In this document: positions 1 to 12,000 of the stretch, piece by piece | Layout: each line of letters begins with the position of its first letter | Position numbering within the stretch: position 1 is the first letter of the stretch | NCBI GenBank assembly: GCA_040954595.2 | Contig: CM082576.2 | Coordinates: 18,600,001 to 18,664,000 of the forward strand | Direction: 5' to 3' | DNA length: 64,000 bases | DNA from: Balanoglossus misakiensis | Lineage: Eukaryota > Hemichordata | The notes under the pieces: model-generated | Seen by the model: only the letters and a program-made list of their open reading frames with translations | Told to the model about the DNA's origin: nothing | The model's database searches: none | Position numbers and translations under genes: made by a program

Positions 1-820
1 CGATTGACGTAAGATATTGTACAATTTTGGTGAAAATACTGATTTTTCTGAAACTGCATATGGGATTGCTTTGAAATTTGATAGGATTATTGCAATGGGT
101 AACCCAAGTTTTGTCTGATTGTGTTGATTTCCCTATACTGAGACTCGCCAAGTACACTATATGTTTATATTACTAGAGAGTTCAGAATCCAATATGGCCC
201 CCATACGAACTGGGACATACTGTGTAATCAGATTATTTTCTAAACTTGTCATATTTTAATTTCTCGATCTCACAAATAAAAATGAAATGCCAAAAACTGA
301 GTAACTTTCGTTTCTTCCCGCTTGGTGTCCATTAAAGTCTTTTTCCTCCCACTGGGAAAGTGGCTAGAGTCAATATGTGCATAATGGCAGCATTATATGG
401 CACTGAATAAATGGCAGGGGTGTTTACATCTCCTAATTTGTTTTCACTTAAACCATTATAAATATCTAACAGTATATGATCATATTGTGTATGCAACTCG
501 GAGATGTGTTTCACTTCAGGGTTGGAAGTTTGTTTAGTCAAGTCTGGGAAGTGACATGTCTTCAAAGTGACTGATGTTATCTGCTTAGAGCTGAATGCCC
601 ATTGGTGTTCTTTCCTAGGAATACATTTTCTTTGCATTTCATAGACCTGTGTATAATTATAATTTCAGTTATATATTCTAATTTGCGTTTAGGTAGAGTA
701 TGCATGGAATTAAAATAATTATTCTGTAATTACCCAACAAAAATGTTTGTCTTACAATTGTCTAGCAAGTGGATATTTTGATTGTTAATTTGCACAGGCA
801 ACATTATGGAAGTAGCATAA
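1..820. other. Unique-looking spacer upstream of putative exon
   Basis: I see no convincing gene, RNA or repeat array here. A 101-residue open frame on the minus strand (332-637) has no recognisable domain and no codon pattern that persuades me. Positions 189-204 carry CCAATATGGCCCCCAT, which resembles a conserved module of the family H elements further right, so a decayed fragment of that family may lie here. A fair splice-acceptor-like site (pyrimidine-rich, ending CACAG at 797) precedes the putative exon, but the exon frame is closed by a TAA at 818-820. Confidence 0.4.
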
Positions 821-1081
821 AGAGTATTCAATAATATAGCAGACCTTCTAGCCAGAAAGAAGAGCTTAGAAGATTTATCAGCTCATAATATTCCTTTAAC
901 CAATGAACTTTATATGAACTTGCACACCTGCCTTCAAGATACAGGGATTAATGTTCAGGAAACCTTACCAGCTCTAGTACATTTATTTCAGCCAGAAATT
1001 GAATTACCAGATAAAAAAATCAGTAATTTTACAAAGATACAGTCAGAAAATAAATGGAGAAAGCCAGCAAGGAAGGCATAA
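821..1081 (+). CDS. Putative 3'-terminal exon of an unrecognised protein
   Basis: This frame is open from 821 to a TAA at 1079-1081 and has no initiator methionine near its start, so I read it as a possible last exon. AG dinucleotides ending at 839 or 842 could act as acceptors. The roughly 80-residue product looks protein-like. It opens with a charged helix-like stretch (DLLARKKSLEDL), continues through alternating hydrophobic and polar segments (NELYMNLHTCLQD, then TLPALVHLFQPEIELP), and ends in a basic, tryptophan-containing tail (ENKWRKPARKA). I do not recognise the family, and no upstream exon is identifiable in the window. A possible AATAAA lies about 410 bp downstream. Alternatives are a processed-pseudogene fragment or a chance open frame. 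The amino-acid composition and the contrast with the repeat-derived frames elsewhere are the only support. Confidence 0.4.
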   Translation, partial: RVFNNIADLLARKKSLEDLSAHNIPLTNELYMNLHTCLQDTGINVQETLPALVHLFQPEIELPDKKISNFTKIQSENKWRKPARKA

Positions 1082-1985
1082 AAGTGGAATACATGAAAGA
1101 CACAGTTAGCTTAAACTACATGTGTATGCAGTAAAAACTGTATGGTGCAAGGACGTTCATTTTTATGATTTATAGCCAGCCAGTCTTTCCATGCATATCA
1201 TACCAAAATTAATATGAAAATTGTGTAAATGTTAATAGACTACAAGGAAAGTACAAATACATGTAGAAATTACACTATCCAACTTTCTCCACTTTTGATA
1301 TCTGCTTAACACAGGCAAGCAAAAGGGCCGATCTGAGAGTTTGACTTGAATGATGGCAATTTTTGCTGTCCAGAAGTAACTGTATAAAATATTTTTTGGT
1401 AGTAGTATTATTGCTCAAAATACACAAGAATTTAAATATCTCCGCTCGCTACAGTGATTGAACTGATTTTCAGCAAATTGCAGTGTATAAATAAACATTG
1501 CCATCTAATGAAATATCAATCCAATATGGCCGCCCATTTGCAATGGTAAAATGCTAGGTTTTTCCTTTTTTGAGCGCCTGGGAATTTAAATTATAATCCA
1601 GATATCAAACACTTAAGTCACTATCTGTATCTGCACATATATTGTAATATATTCTGAAAATTTCGTTACAATTAGATCAACTATGATTGAGACACGGAAC
1701 ATCAAACATTGCAAAATTTCATATTTCCCATGGTGCCATGCAAAAAATAGAGAGATTTTCTTTACAAGTTTAGATGATCTCCTGTAAAACTGAAAGAAGT
1801 ATTCTTCTGTGAATCGTGCATAATTTTTTGAAAAATGTTGAAGGTACTTGAGAATATCAGTATTTTTTGATGCTTTTGTACCTTGAAAACTGGTGAACCG
1901 ATTTTGATAATTTTCTTTATTATAACCTACAAAGACCTATAAACATTTTTTATCAGTAAAATAAACAGCCTTATATAATTTTACT
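1082..1985. other. Spacer or possible 3' UTR with decayed element fragment
   Basis: There is no gene that I can support. If 821-1081 is a terminal exon, the first several hundred bases could be its 3' UTR. Positions 1521-1534 contain CCAATATGGCCGCC, which is the reverse complement of a module recurring in family H at 23.5-26 kb. This suggests an old fragment in the opposite orientation to X and Y. Confidence 0.35.
1490..1495 (+). promoter_or_regulatory. Possible polyadenylation signal AATAAA
   Basis: A perfect AATAAA lies about 410 bp after the stop codon of the putative terminal exon. Such hexamers are common by chance in AT-rich DNA, so this is only a candidate. Confidence 0.2.
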
Positions 1986-2680
1986 GGTCCAGCTGTTACA
2001 GAGACCACTGGCTATTTTATTATAAACTGGTGGTAGGTCAGTGAATGCCTCTGTCTGATTGGACTAATTAGCTTGTCATACTCGCATGTATTTTTAAAGA
2101 CAGTTTTTGGACAACAATCAGCTGTGGTCCAGCTGTTACAGAGACCTCCGGCTATTTATTATAAACTGGTGGTAGGTCAGTAAATGCCTCTGTCTGATTG
2201 GACTAATTAGCTTGTCATACTCGCATGTATTTTACAGACAGTTTTTGGACAAAAATCAGTTGTGGTCCAGCTGTTACAGAGACCACCGGCTATTTTATTA
2301 TAAACTGGTGGTAGGTCAGTGAATGCCTCTGTCTGATAGGACTAATTAGCTTGTCATACTCGCATGTATTTTACAGACAATTTTTGGACAAAAATCAGTT
2401 GTGGTCCAGCTGTTACAGAGACCACCGACTATTTTATTATAAACTGGTGGTAGGTCAGTGAATGCCCTTGTCTGATAGGACTAATTAGCTTGTCATACTC
2501 GCATGAATTTTACAGACAGTTTTTGGACAAAAATCAGCTGTGGTCCAGCTGTTACAGAGACCACCGGTTATTTTATTATAAACTGGTGGTAGGTCAGTGA
2601 ATGCCTCTGTCTGATTGGACTAATTAGCTTGTCATACTCGTATGTATTTTACAGACAGTTTTTGGACAAAAATCTGTTTT
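1986..2680. repeat. Tandem repeat, 139 bp x 5
   Basis: Five head-to-tail copies start at about 1986, 2126, 2264, 2403 and 2542, each opening GGTCCAGCTGTTACAG. They differ by scattered substitutions and 1-2 bp indels. Each copy contains a potential stem in which CCACCGG (or a variant) pairs with CTGGTGG across a roughly 15-base AT-rich loop. The last copy breaks off near 2680. Confidence 0.9.
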
Positions 2681-2889
2681 TTTAGTGCTGCTTGTAGGAT
2701 TGCAGTGACACATAACACTTGATTGGGCATAGTGAATTTTTTTATGTTTCCATAGTATTTGAATATTTTTGCCATATATGCTTGCCAATGTCGCCCGTGA
2801 TTTTAATTCTGGCGAATACCTAAAATCTGTGTAATCCCCAAATGGCACAACAGTATCCTATATGCTATGTTTTAAGAAGTTAATTATAC
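2681..2889. other. Junction segment between 139-bp repeat and family H
   Basis: A minus-strand open frame (2848-2624) covers this segment and runs into the last 139-bp repeat. Its first 50 or so residues look moderately protein-like, but there is no recognisable domain and no neighbour to support it. I leave it uncalled. The word GCTGCTTGTAG near 2689 resembles the terminus of family H units. Confidence 0.3.
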
Positions 2890-3312
2890 ATAGATATGCA
2901 TCTTGTTAAAATGCACAACAGTCACGATTTTGTTCACACGAGTTTGATTGCTGCCAGGACATAACCCAAATATTTTGATAATTTTGGCAATGACCTTTGA
3001 ACTACTATCCCATGCCTTGGCATGTACAGCAGATACAGCCTTCAAATTTGGAGGACTGGAACACCTAATGAAGTACATGTATTAACTTTAACACAATAAT
3101 TATGTACATAAGCTCTTTAAAGTTACCCAATAGATCTTAGAAGTCTGGTTTTTGCTGGACACTGATTAGTTTGATATCAAAATTTGTTGGCCCAACTTTG
3201 CGTGAACTCTGGCTTACTTACCATTTCTCAGCACCCATAACAAATACAGCCTTTGCTTTCTGTTGGAACCATGCTAACCACTTTGGCTCCTCCAATGCTG
3301 CTTATAGTTGGG
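2890..3312 (-). mobile_element. Family H, decayed unit, left-truncated
   Basis: This contains one copy of the 116-bp segment that forms satellite A (about 2893-3005), then the family core (an AACCAATAG-type segment and a CAGATACAGC segment). It ends in the terminal word GCTGCTTATAG at 3298-3308. The next unit follows directly, without a hairpin end. Orientation is set so that the hairpin terminus is the 3' end, hence minus strand. No protein is encoded. Confidence 0.7.
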
Positions 3313-4204
3313 TCTTCTTCATGGCAGCCATATTTGATTTTTGGATAACCTTTAAAAGTTGACATTTTTTTCAAAAATTACAAGGCCAATCAAGTTCTAA
3401 TTTACAGTCCGTTCCAATTTTTTTTCAATAATATTGTTAGTGGTCATGCGAATTTGGATTCATTATGGATTTTTGAAAAATCTCATGAAAAATTTCCAAA
3501 GTCTTTTTTTAATCAAGCTTTCAAGTGAATTGTGATTGCTTTAACCTTATTCGAGCCAAATTGTATTTTCTGAACACCGATGAAAAACAAAGATTTCCTA
3601 TTTCTAGCCTACTCATTGATAGCACACAAATTAATTTTATTGATACGAGTCACCATATGACTAGAATACGTTACATTTTTGGCAACTTTCACATGTTCTT
3701 TGATCCAGTTGTTTTTCAGAATTTGATTAAACAATTTATTGGCCACTCTCACATGTCCTTTGATCCAGTAATTCTAGAACTTAATTTTATGTGGATATGC
3801 CTCTTGTTAAAAAGCACAACAGTCATGATTTTGTTCACATGAGAACTATTGCTGCCAGGACATAACCCAACTATTTTTATAATTCTGGCAATGATCTACT
3901 TTCCCATAACTTGCCATGCACAGCAGATACAGCTTTCAAATTTAGGGGACTGGAACATCTAATGAAGTATTAATCTTTAACACAATACTTATGTACGTAT
4001 CCTATTTAAAGTTAACCAATAGAGCTTAGAACTTTGGTTCTTGTTGAACACTGATCAGTTTGATATCAGATTTTGTTGGCACAATTTTGCGTGACCTCTG
4101 GCTTACTTACCATTTCTAGCCATCCAAAAAAGATACAGAGCTTGCTTTCTGTTGGAACCATGTTAACTGCTTTGGCACCTGTAATGCTGCATGTTCCTTT
4201 AATT
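3313..4204 (-). mobile_element. Family H, complete decayed unit with one 116-bp segment
   Basis: This is a full head-to-tail unit of about 890 bp. It starts in the segment resembling ATGGCGGCCATATTGG and passes through the GATTGCTTTAACC and CACATGTCCTTTGATCC segments. It holds a single copy of the 116-bp segment from about 3792, continues through the core and ends GCTGC...CTTTAATT at 4187-4204. It is the best local model of the unit before satellite expansion. Short open frames within it are repeat shadows. Confidence 0.7.
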
Positions 4205-4624
4205 GTCTTCTTCATGGTGGCTATATTGAATTTTCTGATAACCTCTAAAAGTTGACATTTTTTTCAAAACTACAGGGCCAATCAAGTTCTAATTTACTGT
4301 CCCTTCCAATTTTTTTCAATAATATTGTTAGTGGTCATGCGAATTTGGATTCATTATGGATTTTTGAAAAATGTCATGAAAAATTTCCAAAGTCTTTTTT
4401 TAATCAAGCTTTCAAGTGTATTGTGATTGCTTTAACCTTATTCGAGCCAAATTGGATTTTCTGAACTCTGATTAAAAACGAAGATTTCCTATTTCTAGCC
4501 TACTCATTGAAAGCACGCAAATTCATTTTATTGATATGAGTCACCATATGAATAGAATACTTTACATTTTTTGGCAAATTTCACATGTCCTTTGATTCAG
4601 ATTTGTTAGAACTGAATTGTACTT
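4205..4624 (-). mobile_element. Family H unit, left arm of the unit that contains satellite A
   Basis: It is collinear with the first half of the preceding unit and runs straight into the first 116-bp monomer, exactly where the neighbouring unit has its single copy. The other half of the same unit resumes at 21118. Confidence 0.7.
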
Positions 4625-7600
4625 GGATATGTCTCTTGTTAAAAAGCACAACAGTCATGATTGTGTTCACTTGAGTTTTGTCGCTGCCAGGACATAACCG
4701 AAATATTTTGATAATTTTGGCAATGACCCTTGATCTACTTGGATATGTCTCATGTTAAAAAGCACAACAGTCTTGATTTTGTTCACACGAGTTTTATCGC
4801 TGCCAGGACATAACCAAAATATTTTGATAATTTTGGCAATGACCCTTGATCTACTTGGATATGTCTCTTGTTAAAAAGCACAACAGTCTTGATTTTGTTC
4901 ACATGAGTTTTATCGCTGCCAGGACATAACAAAAATATTTTGATAATTTTGGCAATGACTCTTGATCTACTTGGATATGTCTCTTGTTAAAAAGCACAAC
5001 AGTCTTGATTTTGTTCACATGAGTTTTATCACTGCCAGGACATAACCCAAATATATTGATAATTTTGGCAATGACCCTTGATCTACTTGGATATGTCTCT
5101 TGTTAAAATACACAACAGTCTTGATTTTGTTCACATGAGTTTTATCGCTGCCAGGACATAACCCAAATATTTTGATAATTTTGGCAATGACCCTTGATCT
5201 ACTTGGATATGTCTCTTGTTAAAAAGCACAACAGTCATGATTGTGTTCACACGAGTTTTATTGCTGCCAGGACCTAACCCAAATATTTTGTTAAGTTTGG
5301 CAATGACCCTTGATCTTCTTGGATATGTCTCTTGTTAAAAAGCACAACTGTCATGATTTTGTTCACATGAGTTTTATTGCTGCCAGGACATAACCCAAAT
5401 ATTTTGATAATTTTGGCAATGACCCTTGATCTACTTGGATATGTCTCTTGTTAAAAAGCACAACAGTCAGGATTTTGTTCACATGAGTTTTATCACTGCC
5501 AGGACATAACCCAAATATATTGATAATTTTGGCAATGACCCTTGATCTACTTGGATATGTCTCTTGTTAAAATACACAACAGTCTTGATTTTGTTCACAT
5601 GAGTTTTATCGCTGCCAGGACATAACCCAAATATTTTGATAATTTTGGCAATGACCCTTGATCTACTTGGATATGTCTCTTTTTAAAAAGCACAACAGTC
5701 ATGATTGTGTTAACACGAGTTTTATTGCAGCCAGGACATAACCCAAATATTTTGATAATTTTGGCAATGAACCTTGATCTTCTTGGATATGTCTCTTGTT
5801 AAAAAGCACAACAGTCATGATTGTGTTCACACGAGTTTTATTGCTGCCAGGACCTAACCCAAATATTTTGTTAAGTTTGGCAATGACCCTTGATCTTCTT
5901 GGATATGTCTCTTGTTAAAAAGCACAACAGTCAGGATTTTGTTCACATGAGTTTTATTGCTTCCAGGACATAACCAAAATATTTTGATAATTTTGGCAAT
6001 GACTCTTGATCTACTTTGATATGTCTCTTGTTAAAAAGCACAACAGTCAGGATTTTGTTCACATGAGTACTATTGCTGGCAGGACATAACCAAACTATTT
6101 TGATAATTTTGGCAATGACTCTTCATCTACTTGGATATGTCTCTTGTTAAAATGCACAACATACATGATTTTGTTCACATGAATTCTATTGCTGTCAGGA
6201 CATAACCCAAATATTTTGATAATTATGGCAATGACCCTTGAACTACTTGGATATGTCTCTTGATAAACAGCCAAACAGTCATGATTGTGTTCACACGAGT
6301 TTTATTGCTGCCAGGACATAACCCAAATATTTTGATAATTTTGGCAATGACCCTTGATCGACTTGGATATGTCTCTTGTTAAAAAGCACAACAGTCATGA
6401 TTTTGTTTACGTGACTACTATTGCTGCCAGGACTTAACCCAAATATTTTGATAATTTTGGCAATGACCCTTGATCTACTTAGATATGTCTCTTGATAAAA
6501 AGCACAACAGTCATGATTGTGTTCACACGAGTTTTATTGCTGCCAGGACATAACCCAAATATTTTTATAATTTTGGCAATAACTCTTCATCTACTTGGAT
6601 ATGTCTCTTGTTAAAATGCACAACATACATGATTTTGTTCACATGAATTCTATTGCTGTCAGGACATAACCCGAATATTTTGATAATTATGGCAATGACC
6701 CTTGAACTACTTGGATATGTCTCTTGATAAACAGCCCAACAGTCATGATTGTGTTCACACGAGTTTTATTGCTGCCAGGACATAACCAAAATATTTTTAT
6801 AATTTTGGCCATGACCCTTGATCTACTTGGATATGTCTCTTGTTAAAAAGCACAACAGTCAGGATTTTGTTCACATGAGTTTTATCACTGCCAGGACATA
6901 ACCCAAATATATTGATAATTTTGGCAATGACCCTTGATCTACTTGGATATGTCTCTTGTTATAATACACAACAGTCTTGATTTTGTTCACATGAGTACTA
7001 TTGCTGGCAGGACATAACCAAACTATTTTGATAATTTTGGCAATGACTCTTCATCTACTTGGATATGTCTCTTGTTAAAATGCACAACAAACATGATTTT
7101 ATTCACATGAATTCTATTGCTGTCAGGACATAACCCAAATATTTTGATAATTTTGGTAATGACCCTTGATCTTCTTGGATATGTCTCTTGTTAAAAAGCA
7201 CATCAGTCATGATTTTGTTAACATGAATTTTATTGCTGCCAGGACATATACCAAATATTTTGATAATTTTGGCAATGACTCTTGATCTACTTGGATATGT
7301 CTCTTGTTAAAAAGCACAACAGTCATTATTTTGTTCACATGAGTTTTATTGCTGACATGACATAACCCAAATATTTTGATAATTTTGGCAATGACCCTTG
7401 AACTACTTGGATATGTCTCTTGTTAAAAAGCACAACAGACATTATTTTGTTTACGTGACTACTATTGCTGCCAGGACATAACCCAAATATTTTGATAATT
7501 TTGGCAATGACCCTTGATCTACTTGGATATGTCTCTTGTTAAAAAGCACAACAGTCATGATTGTGTTCACACAAGTTTTATTGCTGCCAGGACATAACCC

Positions 7601-9079
7601 AAATATTTTTTATAATTTTGGCCATGACCCTTGATCTACTTGGATATGTCTCTTGTTAAAAAGCACAACAGTCATGATTTTGTTTACGTGACTACTATTG
7701 CTGCCAGGACTTAACCCAAATATTTTGATAATCTTGGCAATGACCCTTGATCTACTTGGATATGTCTCTTGATAAAAAGCACAACAGTCATGATTGTGTT
7801 CACACGAGTTTTATTGATGCCAGGACATAACCCAAATATTTTGATAATTTTGGCCATGACCCTTGATCTACTTGGATATGTCTCTTGTTAAAAAGCACAA
7901 CAGTCATGATTTTGTTTACGTGACTACTATTGCTGCCAGGACTTAACCCAAATATTTTGATAATTTTGGCAATGACTCTTGATCTACTTGGATATGTCTC
8001 TTGTTAAAAAGCACAACAGTCATTATTTTGTTCACATGAGTTTTATTGCTGCCAGGACATAACCCAAATATTTTGATAATTATGGCAATGACCCTTGATC
8101 TTCTTGGATATGTCTCTTGTTAAAGAGCACAACAGTCATGATTGTGTTCACACGAGTTTTATTGCTGTCAGGACATAACCCAAATATTTTGATAATTTTG
8201 GCAATGACCCTTGATCTACTTGGATATGTCTCTTGTTAAAAAGCACATCAGTCATGATTTTGTTAACATGAGTTTTATTGCTGCCAGGACATACACCAAA
8301 TATTTTGATAATTTTGGCAATGACTCTTGATCTACTTGGATATGTCTCTTGTTAAAAAGCACAACAGTCATTATTTTGTTCACATGAGTTTTATTGCTGC
8401 CAGGACATAACCTAAATATTTTGATAATTATGGCAATGACCCTTGAACTACTTGGATATGTCTCTTGATAAAAAGCCCAACAGTCATTATTTTGTTCACA
8501 CGAGTTTTATTGCTGCCATGACATAACCCAAAAATGTTGATAATTTTGGCAATGACCCTTGAACTACTTGGATATGTCTCTTGTTAAAAAGCACAACAGT
8601 CATTATTTTGTTCACATGAGTTTTATTGCTGCCAGGACATAACACAAATATTTTGATAATTTTGGCAATGACCCTTGATCTACTTGGATATGTCTCTTGT
8701 TAAAAAGCACAACAGTCATGATTGTGTTCACACGAGTTTTATTGCTGCCAGGACATAACCCAAATATTTTGATAATTTTGGCAATGACCCTTGATCTACT
8801 TGGATATGTCTCTTGATAAAAAGCACAACAGTCATGATTGTGTTCACATGAGTTTTATTGCTGCCAGGACATAACCCAAATATTTTGATAATTTTGGTAA
8901 TGACCCTTGATCTTCTTGGATATGTCTCTTGTTAAAAAGCACAACAGTCATGATTGTGTTCACACGAGTTTGATTGCTGCCAGGACATAACCCAAATATT
9001 TTGATAATTTTGGCAATGACCCTTGATCTACTTGGATATGTCTCTTGTTAAAAAGCACATCAGTCATGATTTTGTTAAC

Positions 9080-12000
9080 ATGAATTTTATTGCTGCCAGG
9101 ACATATACCAAATATTTTGATAATTTTGGCAATGACTCTTGATCTACATGAGTTTTATTGCTGACATGCCATAACCCAAATATTTTGATAATTTTGGCAA
9201 TGACCCTTGATCTACTTGGATATGTCTCTTGTTAAAAAGCACAACAGTCATGATTGTGTTCACACAAGTTTTATTGCTGCCAGGACATAACCCAAATATT
9301 TTTTATAATTTTGGCCATGACCCTTGATCTACTTGGATATGTCTCTTGTTAAAAAGCACAACAGTCATGATTTTGTTCACACGAGTTTTATTGCTGCCAT
9401 GACATAACCCAAATATTTTGATAATTTTGGCAATGACCCTTGAACTACTTGGATATGTCTCTTGTTAAAAAGCACAACAGTCATTATTTGGTTCACATGA
9501 GTTTTATTGCTGCCAGGACATAACACAAATATTTTGATAATTTTGGCAATGACCCTTGATCTACTTGGATATGTCTCTTGTTAAAAAGCACAACAAGTCA
9601 TTATTGTGTTCACATGAGTTTTATTGCTGCCAGGACATAACCAAAATATTTTGATAATTTTGGCAATGACCCTTGATCTACTTGGATATGTCTCTTGTTA
9701 AAAAGCACAACAGTCATGATTTTGTTTACGTGACTACTATTGCTGCCAGGACATAACCCAAATATTTTGATAATTTTGGCAATGACCCTTGATCTACTTG
9801 GATATGTCTCTTGTTAAAAAGCACAACAGTCATGATTGTGTTCACACGAGTTTGATTGCTGCCAGGACATAACCCAAATATTTTGATAATTTTGGCAATG
9901 ACCCTTGATCTACTTGGATATGTCTCTTGTTAAAAAGCACATCAGTCATGATTTTGTTAACATGAATTTTATTGCTGCCAGGACATATACCAAATATTTT
10001 GATAATTTTGGCAATGACTCTTGATCTACATGAGTTTTATTGCTGACATGCCATAACCCAAATATTTTGATAATTTAAGCAATGACCCTTGATCTACTTG
10101 GATATGTCTCTTGTTAAAAAGCACAACAGTCATGATTGTGTTCACACAAGTTTTATTGCTGCCAGGACATAACCCAAATATTTTTTATAATTTTGGCCAT
10201 GACCCTTGATCTACTTGGATATGTCTCTTGTTAAAAAGCACAACAGTCATGATTTTGTTTACGTGACTACCATTGCTGCCAGGACTTAACCCAAATATTT
10301 TGATAATCTTGGCAATGACCCTTGATCTACTTGGATATGTCTCTTGATAAAAAGCACAACAGTCATGATTGTGTTCACACGAGTTTTATTGCTGCCAGGA
10401 CATAACCCAAATATTTTGATAATTTTGGCCATGACCCTTGATCTACTTGGATATGTCTCTTGTTAAAAAGCACAACAGTCATGATTTTGTTTACGTGACT
10501 ACTATTGCTGCCAGGACTTAACCCAAATATTTTGATAATTTTGGCAATGACCCTTGATCTACTTGGATATGTCTCTTGATAAAAAGCACAACAGTCATGA
10601 TTGTGCTCACATGCGTTTTATTGCTGCCAGGACATATACCAAATATTTTGATAATTTTGGCAATGACTCTTGATCTACTTGGATATGTCTCTTGTTAAAA
10701 AGCACAACAAGTCATTATTGTGTTCACATGAGTTTTATTGCTGCCAGGACATGACCAAAATATTTTGATAATTTTGGCAATGACCCTTGATCTACTTGGA
10801 TATGTCTCTTGTTAAAAAGCACAACAGTCATGATTTTGTTTACGTGACTACTATTGCTGCCAGGACATAACCCAAATATTTTGATAATTTTGGCAATGAC
10901 CCTTGATCTACTTGGATATGTCTCTTGTTAAAAAGCACAACAGTCATGATTGTGTTCACACGAGTTTTATTGCTGCCAGGACATAACCCAAATATTTTGA
11001 TAATTTTGGCAATGACCCTTGATCTACTTGGATATGTCTCTTGATAAAAAGCACAACAGTCATGATTGTGTTCACATGAGTTTTATTGCTGCCAGGACTT
11101 AACCCAAATATTTTGATAATTTTGGCAATGACCCTTGATCTACTTGGATATGTCTCTTGTTAAAAAGCACATCAGTCATGATTTTGTTAACATGAATTTT
11201 ATTGCTGCCAGGACATATACCAAATATTTTGATAATTTTGGCAATGACTCTTGATCTACATGAGTTTTATTGCTGACATGCCATAACCCAAATATTTTGA
11301 TAATTTTGGCAATGACCCTTGATCTACTTGGATATGTCTCTTGTTAAAAAGCACAACAGTCATGATTGTGTTCACACAAGTTTTATTGCTGCCAGGACAT
11401 AACCCAAATATTTTTTTATAATTTTGGCCATGACCCTTGATCTACTTGGATATGTCTCTTGTTAAAAAGCACAACAGTCATGATTTTGTTTACGTGACTA
11501 CTATTGCTGCCAGGACTTAACCCAAATATTTTGATAATCTTGGCAATGACCCTTGATCTACTTGGATATGTCTCTTGATAAAAAGCACAACAGTCATGAT
11601 TGTGTTCACACGAGTTTTATTGCTGCCAGGACATAACCCAAATATTTTGATAATTTTGGCCATGACCCTTGATCTACTTGGATATGTCTCTTGTTAAAAA
11701 GCACAACAGTCATGATTTTGTTTACGTGACCACTATTGCTGCCAGGACTTAACCCAAATATTTTGATATTTTTGGCAATGACCCTTGATCTACTTGGATA
11801 TGTCTCTTGATAAAAAGCACAACAGTCATGATTGTGCTCACATGCGTTTTATTGCTGCCAGGACATATACCAAATATTTTGATAATTTTGGCAATGACTC
11901 TTGATCTACTTGGAGATGTCTCTTGTTAAAAAGCACAACAGTCATTATTTTGTTCACATGAGTTTTATTGCTGCCAGGACATAACCCAAATATTTTGATA

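Noticed and set aside
332-637. 101-residue minus-strand open frame as a gene
   Set aside because: No recognisable domain, no splice or promoter context, and an unremarkable composition for AT-rich DNA.
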